Below are positions 34,319 through 41,373 of a stretch of 64,000 bases of DNA, in pieces. Under the pieces are notes generated by a model. That model worked only from the letters and a program-made list of their open reading frames with translations. It searched no databases and was not told the DNA's origin. Numbering within the stretch: position 1 is the stretch's first letter; each line of letters starts with the position of its first letter. The stretch comes from Chitinophaga sp. H8 (lineage in GTDB: Bacteria > Bacteroidota > Bacteroidia > Chitinophagales > Chitinophagaceae), in contig NZ_JBEXAC010000002.1 in NCBI RefSeq assembly GCF_040567655.1, positions 2,940,906-3,004,905 of the forward strand, given 5' to 3'. The translations under genes were made by a program, and so were the position numbers.

Positions 34319-34936
34319 TTGAAGCAGGCGGCAGCATATATAACGGGCAGTTGTATTATCCGGGAGCATGGGGTTACCCTTAACGGGCAGCGGATATGGG
34401 AGGCAAATACGGATATGGAATTGCAGGAATTCCTGCGTAGCGGATACGACCGGTTTTCGGGTCAGTATCCCAAATTTCATAAAATGGATGCCCTCAGTAA
34501 GCTGGGATGGCTGGCAGCAGAAGTATTACTGCAGACAAGTGATATGACCAGTTACGCACCGGAAGAGGTGGGCCTGGTACTATCCAACAGGAGTGCCAGC
34601 CTGGATACTGACCTCCGTTATTATGATACGGTAAAGGAATTTGCCAGCCCGGCACTGTTTGTATATACGCTCCCCAATATCGTGATCGGAGAAATTTGTA
34701 TCCGTCATGGATTTAAGGGGGAGCATACGTTTTTTGTGTCTGATAGCTTTAATGCAGCGTTTATGACCGCTTATGTGCAACAGTTGCTGGCTACCACACC
34801 GCTGCAGGCCTGTTTATGCGGATGGGTGGAAGTAATGGAGCAGGCCTATGAAGTGGTGATGTACCTGGTAGAAAAGCAGGAGCTGCCAGGAGCAAAGGAA
34901 TTAAATGAGCAGCAGGTGACTGCATTATATAAATAA
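34319..34936 (+). CDS. half-length ketosynthase-like protein without the active-site Cys
   Basis: 205 aa, TTG start two bases after the halogenase stop. It aligns only with the N-terminal half of beta-ketoacyl synthases (AYITGSCIIREHG, EEVGLVLSNRSASLDTD, LPNIVIGEICIRHGFKGEH). At the Cys position it reads VSDSFNAAF, so no nucleophile. It is not a sequencing-frame break, because an ACP gene follows 18 bp later. Similar short proteins occur in flexirubin loci. A structural or chain-length role beside another synthase is likely. Confidence 0.72.
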   Translation: MKQAAAYITGSCIIREHGVTLNGQRIWEANTDMELQEFLRSGYDRFSGQYPKFHKMDALSKLGWLAAEVLLQTSDMTSYAPEEVGLVLSNRSASLDTDLRYYDTVKEFASPALFVYTLPNIVIGEICIRHGFKGEHTFFVSDSFNAAFMTAYVQQLLATTPLQACLCGWVEVMEQAYEVVMYLVEKQELPGAKELNEQQVTALYK

Positions 34937-34954
34937 AAGGAACGTAATTATAAC

Positions 34955-35218
34955 ATGGAAAAATTGATGGCCGATCTGAAAGCACAGATCATAGAACAGC
35001 TGAATTTACAGGAAGTAAAACCAGCAGATATCGGGGATGATCAGGCCTTATTTAAAGAGGGGCTTGGACTGGATTCCATTGATGCCCTGGAATTGATTGT
35101 ATTATTACAGCAGCATTATAATATAAAGCTGACCAATCCTGAACAGGGGCCGGAGATTTTCCGTTCTGTGCGCACGATGGCAACATTCATTACTGCGCAT
35201 CAAAATAAGAAGGGATGA
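34955..35218 (+). CDS. acyl carrier protein 2
   Basis: 87 aa with the attachment site EGLGLDSIDALELIV (Ser41). A start at 34967 would shorten it by four residues. It overlaps the following ketosynthase by 4 bp (ATGA). Two separate ACPs are usual in aryl polyene clusters (ApeE and ApeF), often with different partners. Confidence 0.9.
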   Translation: MEKLMADLKAQIIEQLNLQEVKPADIGDDQALFKEGLGLDSIDALELIVLLQQHYNIKLTNPEQGPEIFRSVRTMATFITAHQNKKG

Positions 35219-36414
35219 GTGAACAGGTATGGGTAGCCGGCGGCGGTGTTATTTGCGGAATTGGCCTGCAACTGGAAGCTTGTCTGGATGCATTCCGGAG
35301 CATGCAGCCGGGAATGGGGCCTATGCAATACCTGTCGTCCAATCACCGGGCTACTTTTCCTGTGGCAGAGGTAAAGGCCGGTAATGCGGCTTTGGCTCAA
35401 CAGGCCGGATTACCTGTTACCACCAGCCGGACGGCTTTATTAAGTATGATTGCTGCTAAAGCTGCCTGGGAAAGCACGGGATTAGGAGACATATCCCAAT
35501 ACCGGGCGGGTTTTGTTTCCGGCAACACGGTAGGGGGAATGGATAAAACAGAAGATTTTTTCCGTGCTTACCTGCCCGACCATCATAAAGGTCATCTCCG
35601 GGAGGTAGTACAGCATGAATGCGGTACCGTTACAGAACTGGTGGCAGATGCCCTGGGAGTAAAGCACCAGGTGACTACCATCAGCACGGCCTGTTCTTCG
35701 GGAGCTAATGCGCTGATGTACGGATCACGGCTGATACGTAATAACCTGGCAGATGTAGTAATAGCCGGAGGAGCTGATTCCCTGACCCGTTTTACCCTTA
35801 ATGGGTTCAACACCCTGATGATCCTGGATACACAGCCTTGCCGGCCTTTTGATGATACCAGAACAGGGCTGAATCTGGGTGAAGGAGCTGGTTATGTAGT
35901 CCTGGTATCAGATAAAGTAGCCGGGCAGTTGCCACAGGCACCCTGGTGCCGTCTGAGTGGCTATGCCAATGCCAATGACGCTTATCATCAGACGGCTTCT
36001 TCGCCGGACGGTACCGGCAATTACCTGGCAATGAAAGGAGCGTTGGAAATGAGTGGATTGCGGCCTGCCGATATCGCTTATATCAACTTACATGGTACCG
36101 GCACACAAAATAACGATGTATCCGAAGGAATTGCTATTCAGCGGTTGTTTAACGGAAACATCCCGGCATTAAGCTCCACCAAATCCTTTACCGGACATAC
36201 CCTGGGTGCCAGCGGAGGAATAGAAGCCGTGTTTTCAGCACTGGCAGTGAAGGAGGGAATTATTTATCCCAATGCACATTTTACCACACCCATGAAAGAG
36301 TTTTCCATTACACCGGCTACCACCTTTTCGAGTGGCAATAAACTGCCGCATGTAATGTCCAATTCATTTGGTTTCGGGGGAAATTGTTCGAGTGTGGTAT
36401 TTTCGAGCTTTTAG
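35215..36414 (+). CDS. beta-ketoacyl-ACP synthase, active-site triad intact
   Basis: 399 aa. Cys in TISTACSSGANALMYG (C160), His in INLHGTGTQNNDVSEG (H293), His in KSFTGHTLGASGG (H328). It is coupled to ACP 2 by a 4-bp overlap, so it may work with that carrier. Its stop codon TAG lies within the first TTAGCTG unit of the following heptamer repeat. Confidence 0.88.
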   Translation: MSEQVWVAGGGVICGIGLQLEACLDAFRSMQPGMGPMQYLSSNHRATFPVAEVKAGNAALAQQAGLPVTTSRTALLSMIAAKAAWESTGLGDISQYRAGFVSGNTVGGMDKTEDFFRAYLPDHHKGHLREVVQHECGTVTELVADALGVKHQVTTISTACSSGANALMYGSRLIRNNLADVVIAGGADSLTRFTLNGFNTLMILDTQPCRPFDDTRTGLNLGEGAGYVVLVSDKVAGQLPQAPWCRLSGYANANDAYHQTASSPDGTGNYLAMKGALEMSGLRPADIAYINLHGTGTQNNDVSEGIAIQRLFNGNIPALSSTKSFTGHTLGASGGIEAVFSALAVKEGIIYPNAHFTTPMKEFSITPATTFSSGNKLPHVMSNSFGFGGNCSSVVFSSF

Positions 36415-36553
36415 CTGTTGGCAGTTAGCTTTTAGCTTTACTAAGCGGAAAGCTAAAAGAATAGCAAAACAGCATCAAAGACAATCATAAAGGCACCAAT
36501 TAAAACAACAAAGCCATAGCTAACAGCTAAAGGCTAAAAGCTAACAGCTAAAA
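36411..36553. repeat. TTAGCNN/GCTAANN heptamer palindrome, copy 3
   Basis: Left array at 36411-36438: TTAGCTG, TTGGCAG, TTAGCTT, TTAGCTT; the first unit supplies the stop codon of the upstream ketosynthase. Right array at 36519-36553: GCTAACA, GCTAAAG, GCTAAAA, GCTAACA, GCTAAAA, which ends immediately before the ATG at 36554. Spacer about 80 bp, A-rich. The downstream gene thus has repeat sequence as its whole ribosome-binding region. Confidence 0.88.
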
Positions 36554-37618
36554 ATGAAGATCTACATACAAGGCACGGGATGTATATCGCCGCAGGAAAC
36601 TGCGGTGGAAGGTGCATTGTTGCCTGCTATCAGGGCTTATGAAGGCACACGCTTAAGTACCGTAGATCCGGATTATAAGCAGTGGATAGACATCAAACAG
36701 ATACGCCGGATGAGCCGGGTGGTTAAAATGGGCGTAGGCGCGGCTAAGCTGAGTTTGCAGGAAGCAGGGGTGGAAATGCCGGATGCTATTATCACCGGTA
36801 CGGCCTATGGTTGCCTGGATGATACCGGCGTGTTTTTGACCAAGCTGGTGAACCAACAGGAGGAAATGCTGACACCCACTTCTTTTATACAGTCTACCCA
36901 CAATACGGTAGGAGGACAGATAGCCTTGTTACTGGGGTGTAATGCTTACAACAATACTTTTGTACACAAGGGTTTTTCTTTTGAAAGCGCTTTGCTGGAT
37001 GCCATCATGCTGTTACGGGAGAACACAGCACAACGCATACTGGTGGGCGGTTTGGATGAAATAACCACGCATAGTCATACCATTTTATCACGGTTTGGTC
37101 TTTACCGAACCGGGCCGGTGATGAATACTACTTTATTGCAACAGCCTGCCAACGGCACTATTGCCGGAGAAGGAGCTGCTTTTTTTACACTGGGTACCAC
37201 AAAAGGAGCCCATACTGCCGCTGAGATAACAGGTTTAAGAACACTGTATAAGCCGGCATCTCCTGCAGCACTATGGCAGGAAGTGGAGCGCTTCCTGGAT
37301 GAACAGGAAGTGACAGCCGCAGCTATTGACCTGGTGATTACCGGAAGGAATGGAGATACAGCGACAGACCAGGGCTTTACAGCAATGGAAACGAGCCTGT
37401 TTGCCGGAAAACCGGTGGCTACATTTAAACAATTGTGTGGAGAATACCCTACTGCATCCGCTTTTGCTTTGTGGTTGGGTAATAAGATCCTGCAAACGCA
37501 GGAAGTCCCTGCCGGAGTATTGTTTGCAGGTACTGTTCCCACAAGAATTAACAGGATTTTGATCTGCAATCAGCACCAGGATACCCATCATTCCCTAATT
37601 TTATTGACGGTATGCTGA
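36554..37618 (+). CDS. chain-length-factor-like ketosynthase without active-site Cys
   Basis: 354 aa. It begins MKIYIQGTGCISPQ and has the ketosynthase fold (THNTVGGQIALLLGCNAYNN) but at the nucleophile position reads FVHKGFSFESALLD, with no Cys. The loops that carry the two His residues in active synthases are also not recognisable. This fits the Cys-less partner (ApeC / chain length factor) that pairs with an active synthase. It overlaps the deacetylase gene by 7 bp. Confidence 0.82.
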   Translation: MKIYIQGTGCISPQETAVEGALLPAIRAYEGTRLSTVDPDYKQWIDIKQIRRMSRVVKMGVGAAKLSLQEAGVEMPDAIITGTAYGCLDDTGVFLTKLVNQQEEMLTPTSFIQSTHNTVGGQIALLLGCNAYNNTFVHKGFSFESALLDAIMLLRENTAQRILVGGLDEITTHSHTILSRFGLYRTGPVMNTTLLQQPANGTIAGEGAAFFTLGTTKGAHTAAEITGLRTLYKPASPAALWQEVERFLDEQEVTAAAIDLVITGRNGDTATDQGFTAMETSLFAGKPVATFKQLCGEYPTASAFALWLGNKILQTQEVPAGVLFAGTVPTRINRILICNQHQDTHHSLILLTVC

Positions 37619-38388
37619 CTTACCGGACCACAAATATGATAGCTGGCGGTTTACTGTCGGGGTTACTGCTGTTGCAGATAGCAGGATACCGGGTACACTG
37701 GAGCTGGTTTGCCGGGTTGATAGTAGCTTATATCGCTATTGCTGCCTGGGGATCCTGCCGGATAGCAGCCGGATTTTACCTGCCTGTTACCTGTGCCGTT
37801 ACTACTGACGAAAAGGTGGTAGCTTTATCTTTTGACGATGGCCCGCATCCGCAGCATACCCCGCAGTTATTAGATCTGCTGCGTGAACAGCAGGTGCCTG
37901 CCACATTTTTTTGTATTGGAAGAAATATCCGGGGAAATGAGGAGTTGCTCCGGCGGATAATAGCCGAAGGGCATTTGATTGGTAATCACACCTGGTCGCA
38001 TCATTTTTGGTTTGACATGTTTACTTCCGGACGCATGCTGGCAGATATGCAGCAGATGGATGCGGAGGTAAAGGAGGTGTCGGGGAAAAAACCATTATTG
38101 TTCCGGCCGCCTTATGGGGTTACCAATCCGGCATTGCGGAAGGCTATACAGGAAGGAGGATATTTTCCACTAGGGTGGAGTATCCGCTCACTGGACACAG
38201 TGATAAAAGATAAAGCGCAGTTGCTGGCGAGGGTGGTAAAACAATTACATCCGGGGGCAGTGATCCTGTTGCATGATACCAGTGAGGCTACCATACAGAT
38301 ATTACCGGAGCTAATAGCGTATATCCGTCAGGAAGGATATACGATCAAACATATAGATGATCTGTTAAAGATACCTGCTTATGCGTAA
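37612..38388 (+). CDS. polysaccharide deacetylase (NodB family), membrane-anchored
   Basis: 258 aa. Two N-terminal membrane helices (about residues 9-27 and 33-52), then the NodB domain. Metal motif 1 is LSFDDGPHPQHTP near residue 74; motif 2 is GNHTWSHHFW; motif 3 RPPYGVTN; then DTVIKDKAQLL and the His of VILLHDTS. Such enzymes deacetylate N-acetyl sugars. Why one sits inside a pigment cluster is unclear; relatives occur in other flexirubin loci. Overlaps on both sides (7 and 8 bp) tie it to the operon. Confidence 0.85.
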   Translation: MLTYRTTNMIAGGLLSGLLLLQIAGYRVHWSWFAGLIVAYIAIAAWGSCRIAAGFYLPVTCAVTTDEKVVALSFDDGPHPQHTPQLLDLLREQQVPATFFCIGRNIRGNEELLRRIIAEGHLIGNHTWSHHFWFDMFTSGRMLADMQQMDAEVKEVSGKKPLLFRPPYGVTNPALRKAIQEGGYFPLGWSIRSLDTVIKDKAQLLARVVKQLHPGAVILLHDTSEATIQILPELIAYIRQEGYTIKHIDDLLKIPAYA

Positions 38389-39013
38389 ATGGATAATGAT
38401 GATGGGGGGATGCCTGCTTAGTATGGCACTATGGGCACAAACGGGGTTTAAAGTGGTAGCTGATCCTGCCGCTTTCAAACAGCAGTTTGCCAAAGTGTCA
38501 CAGCAAACCCAGAGCCTGCAGAGCGATTTTGTGCAGGAAAAAAACCTGAGCATGTTGTCGGATAAGATTGTATCCAAAGGAAAGTTTTGGTTTAAAAGAG
38601 AGAATAAAGTGCGTATGGAGTACCAGCAGCCTTCTTACTATTTACTGGTGATGAATGGCAAGGATATCAAAACAAAAGACACACAAAAGGAAAACCGGGT
38701 TTCAGCTAAATCCAATAAACTGTTTGAGCAGATCAATAAAATCATGATAGACTGTGTACAGGGAAATGTGTTGGATAATGAAGCTTTCCAGGCACAGGTA
38801 ATGGAAAATGCACAGTATTATCAGCTGGAGTTGAAACCGGTTAATAAGGCATTGGCTGCTTTTTTTAAAACGATTCATTTGCTGGTGAGCAAGCAGGATT
38901 ATGCTGTGGTAAAAATAACTATGCATGAAATAACCGGTGACGACACCGCGATCAGCTTTGTGAATAAGCAGGTGAATGTAAATATTCCGGATGCGGTATT
39001 TAGTATTAAATAG
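38381..39013 (+). CDS. LolA-like outer-membrane lipoprotein carrier
   Basis: 210 aa with a Sec signal (MMMGGCLLSMALWAQ). The LolA-type unclosed barrel is suggested by QSLQSDFVQEKNLSMLSDKI, VSKGKFWFKRENKVRMEYQQ, YYLLVMNGKDI and KQDYAVVKITMHE. In aryl polyene clusters a LolA homologue is thought to carry the lipid-like product across the periplasm. Its place just before a lipoprotein gene and near an RND transporter supports this. Confidence 0.83.
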   Translation: MRKWIMMMGGCLLSMALWAQTGFKVVADPAAFKQQFAKVSQQTQSLQSDFVQEKNLSMLSDKIVSKGKFWFKRENKVRMEYQQPSYYLLVMNGKDIKTKDTQKENRVSAKSNKLFEQINKIMIDCVQGNVLDNEAFQAQVMENAQYYQLELKPVNKALAAFFKTIHLLVSKQDYAVVKITMHEITGDDTAISFVNKQVNVNIPDAVFSIK

Positions 39014-39611
39014 TTTACTGGCTATATGTCTGTTGTGTGGCTGCAGATCTACTTACCGCAGCCTGCAGCGTGCCGAAGGAGAGGTAGCTTGTGTACGCCA
39101 GTTCCGGCCTGCATTTACCAATACTTTATATAGCACACAGGTAAATGTGCTTAAACATCATTTAAGCGGATTATTGTTTTTCAAACAAATGGAAGACAGT
39201 AGCTTACGGGTAGTGTTTGCGAATGAAATGGGATTCAAATTCTTTGATTTTGAGTTTGATAAAAAAGGGGTGTTTACCAAGCATTACCTATTGCCTAAAA
39301 TGGATAAGCCGGCGATAGTAAAAACATTGCAGCAGGATTTTGAGCTGGTATTATTAAGGCCGGACCTGCGGGAGGCTTATGTGGCCCGTGACAAGGTTCA
39401 TCAGTATGTGGTGGTGCCCACAGACAAGGGGAATAACTATTATATTACGGACCCTGGCTGTACGGAATTGGTACGTATTGAAAAGGCATCACCCCGTAAA
39501 CCAGTGGTGCAGGTATGGATGCAACATTACCGGGATCAGGTACCGGATACCATCCGGATACAGCATACCGGATTTAACTTTAATATTTCATTACAACGTG
39601 TAGAAAAATAA
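38991..39611 (+). CDS. lipoprotein of the pigment cluster, possible LolB-like acceptor
   Basis: 206 aa. Lipobox LLAICLLCGC gives a lipidated Cys near residue 18. The mature part is strand-rich (LSGLLFFKQMEDSSLRVVFA, MGFKFFDFEFDKKGVF) and ends with FNFNISLQRVEK. No confident family. Directly following a LolA-like gene with a 23-bp overlap, it is positioned like the outer-membrane acceptor LolB; this role is inference from context and fold hints. Confidence 0.7.
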   Translation: MRYLVLNSLLAICLLCGCRSTYRSLQRAEGEVACVRQFRPAFTNTLYSTQVNVLKHHLSGLLFFKQMEDSSLRVVFANEMGFKFFDFEFDKKGVFTKHYLLPKMDKPAIVKTLQQDFELVLLRPDLREAYVARDKVHQYVVVPTDKGNNYYITDPGCTELVRIEKASPRKPVVQVWMQHYRDQVPDTIRIQHTGFNFNISLQRVEK

Positions 39612-39979
39612 TGCTGGCAGGAAGTTTTTACAAAATAGTACAGGAGCAATCTACCGCAGGCAACCGTACCGTAACGATTGAGCTGAATGCGGCGCATGCG
39701 ATATTCGGAGGACATTTTCCCGGACAGCCGGTAGTACCTGGTGTATGTATGATGCAGATTATACAGGAGCTGCTGGAAGGATCATTGGGCAAAAAGGTAT
39801 TGTTGCAAAAGGCATCAAATATGAAGTTCCTCAATATGATTGACCCTGTACAACAACCACTGGCGGATGTAGTGTTACAATATGCCGAAGAAGGGGATCA
39901 GATCAAAGTGACCACAGCTATTAAGCGGGATGATAAGGTGTTTTTGAAATTCCAGGGCATATTCTCCGTGGAAATGTGA
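39611..39979 (+). CDS. ApeI-like hotdog dehydratase subunit lacking the catalytic Glu/Asp
   Basis: 122 aa FabZ-like protein. It keeps the catalytic His in AIFGGHFPGQPVVPG, but where FabZ has a Glu (VLMIEALAQ) it reads CMMQIIQELLEG, with Gln at that position. The defect is the mirror image of that in the 29124 gene product. Because FabZ-type active sites take the His and the Glu from different subunits, the two could form one working dehydratase. It overlaps the lipoprotein gene by 1 bp. Confidence 0.82.
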   Translation: MLAGSFYKIVQEQSTAGNRTVTIELNAAHAIFGGHFPGQPVVPGVCMMQIIQELLEGSLGKKVLLQKASNMKFLNMIDPVQQPLADVVLQYAEEGDQIKVTTAIKRDDKVFLKFQGIFSVEM

Positions 39980-39994
39980 AAATAGGACTTGTAC

Positions 39995-40040
39995 CAATGC
40001 GTAAAGGAGTGAATGTGTAAATTTGCCCCTTTACGCATTG
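39995..40040. repeat. 13-bp perfect inverted repeat upstream of the glycosyltransferase
   Basis: CAATGCGTAAAGG (39995-40007) and CCTTTACGCATTG (40028-40040) with a 20-nt loop, inside the 86-bp gap 39980-40065. No T run follows. It may be a regulatory hairpin, a weak terminator or a repeat remnant. Confidence 0.8.
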
Positions 40041-40065
40041 ATGCATCTATAATATTTTAATAAAA

Positions 40066-41295
40066 TTGTTGAATCAGGAGCTTAACATATCAGTAAAACC
40101 GTTTCATGTTACCAGCGCACACTTGCAGGCCGTTGCAAATCTGCGGATAGCGATCTTAGTTCCTACTTACAATAATGCAGCCACACTGGGTAAGGTTATT
40201 CAATCCCTGGCAGCTTATCAGCCACATGTGATTGTAGTAAATGACGGGAGTACAGATAGTACGGCACAAATCCTGGATGGATTCCCTGATGTGCAACGTG
40301 TGGCGTATACCCCCAATAAAGGAAAAGGTATTGCATTGCGGGAGGGATTTGCTTATGCGCTGCGTAAGGGGTATGATTATGTAATTACAATGGATGCCGA
40401 CGGGCAGCATTTTGCTGCAGATATCCCTGCTTTTCTGGAAAAGCTGGAAGAGGAAAAGAATGCGCTGATGATAGGGGCCAGGAATCTGCAACAGGAGAAT
40501 ATGCCCGGAAAAAACACATTTGCCAACAAATTTTCCAACTTCTGGTTTTATGTGGAAACGGGGATCAAAGCGCCTGATACACAGTCGGGCTACCGCTTAT
40601 ACCCTTTATACCTGATGCAGGATATGCGTTTTTGGTGCAACAAATATGAGTTTGAAATAGAGGTATTAGTGAGATGTGCCTGGAAAGGGATTAAAATTGA
40701 CTGGGTGCCCATACAGGTGTATTATCCACCGGCGGAAGAAAGGGTATCCCACTTCCGGCCATTACGGGATTTTTCGCGTATCAGTGTATTGAACACGATA
40801 CTGGTACTCATTACTTTTTTATATATCAAGCCAAGGGACTTTTTCCGTTTCCTGATCAAAGGGGATAACTGGAAAAAGATGTGGCATGAACAGTTGCTGA
40901 ACAAACAGGAATCTAACTGGAAAAAATCATTGTCTATTGGCCTGGGAATCTTTATGGGTATTATTCCATTGTGGGGATTTCAGATGATGATTGCCATTTT
41001 ACTATCGGTATTATTCCGCCTGAACAAAGTGTTGGTAATCATAGCAGCTAATATCAGTATTCCTCCCATGATCCCGCTGATTGTTTTCCTGAGTTTTATA
41101 ACAGGACGTATTTGGGTAGGTGAAGATGCTACGGGGATCATATTCAGCAGAAATCTGACACTGGAAGATGTGCAGAACAATATATTACAGTATATCTATG
41201 GCAGTATTACGCTGGCTGTTTTAGCCGGATTATTTGCTGTGCTGTGTTCATATGTACTGTTGACGGTTTTTAGAAAAAAAGCAGTTAGCAATTAG
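40066..41295 (+). CDS. family 2 glycosyltransferase with C-terminal DUF2062 membrane domain
   Basis: 409 aa from a TTG at 40066; the exact start is uncertain because no ATG precedes the catalytic domain. GT-A motifs: IAILVPTYNNAATLGKV, VVNDGSTDSTAQIL, ITMDADGQHFAADI and DTQSGYRLYP. After about residue 285 there is the DUF2062 region with four membrane helices (GIFMGIIPLWGFQMMIAILL). It could glycosylate a lipid-linked intermediate. The last residues (Ala-Val-Ser-Asn) and the stop are encoded by the start of repeat copy 4. Confidence 0.82.
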   Translation: MLNQELNISVKPFHVTSAHLQAVANLRIAILVPTYNNAATLGKVIQSLAAYQPHVIVVNDGSTDSTAQILDGFPDVQRVAYTPNKGKGIALREGFAYALRKGYDYVITMDADGQHFAADIPAFLEKLEEEKNALMIGARNLQQENMPGKNTFANKFSNFWFYVETGIKAPDTQSGYRLYPLYLMQDMRFWCNKYEFEIEVLVRCAWKGIKIDWVPIQVYYPPAEERVSHFRPLRDFSRISVLNTILVLITFLYIKPRDFFRFLIKGDNWKKMWHEQLLNKQESNWKKSLSIGLGIFMGIIPLWGFQMMIAILLSVLFRLNKVLVIIAANISIPPMIPLIVFLSFITGRIWVGEDATGIIFSRNLTLEDVQNNILQYIYGSITLAVLAGLFAVLCSYVLLTVFRKKAVSN

Positions 41296-41363
41296 CCTTT
41301 AGCTGTTAGCTGCCTGGAGCGGGCAGGTGCTAAAGGCTAACAGCCAACTGCTAATAGCTTTAA
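41285..41363. repeat. TTAGCNN/GCTAANN heptamer palindrome, copy 4
   Basis: Left array at 41285-41312: TTAGCAA, TTAGCCT, TTAGCTG, TTAGCTG. Short spacer CCTGGAGCGGGCAGGT (CCTG...CAGG can also pair). Right array at 41329-41363: GCTAAAG, GCTAACA, GCCAACT, GCTAATA, GCTTTAA. The most compact of the four copies. The left array lies inside the end of the glycosyltransferase reading frame. Confidence 0.88.
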
Positions 41364-41373
41364 AGAACAAAGT

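Noticed and set aside
34319..34936. Frameshifted full-length ketosynthase
   Set aside because: An ACP gene begins 18 bp after its stop, and no C-terminal ketosynthase half is found in another frame before it.
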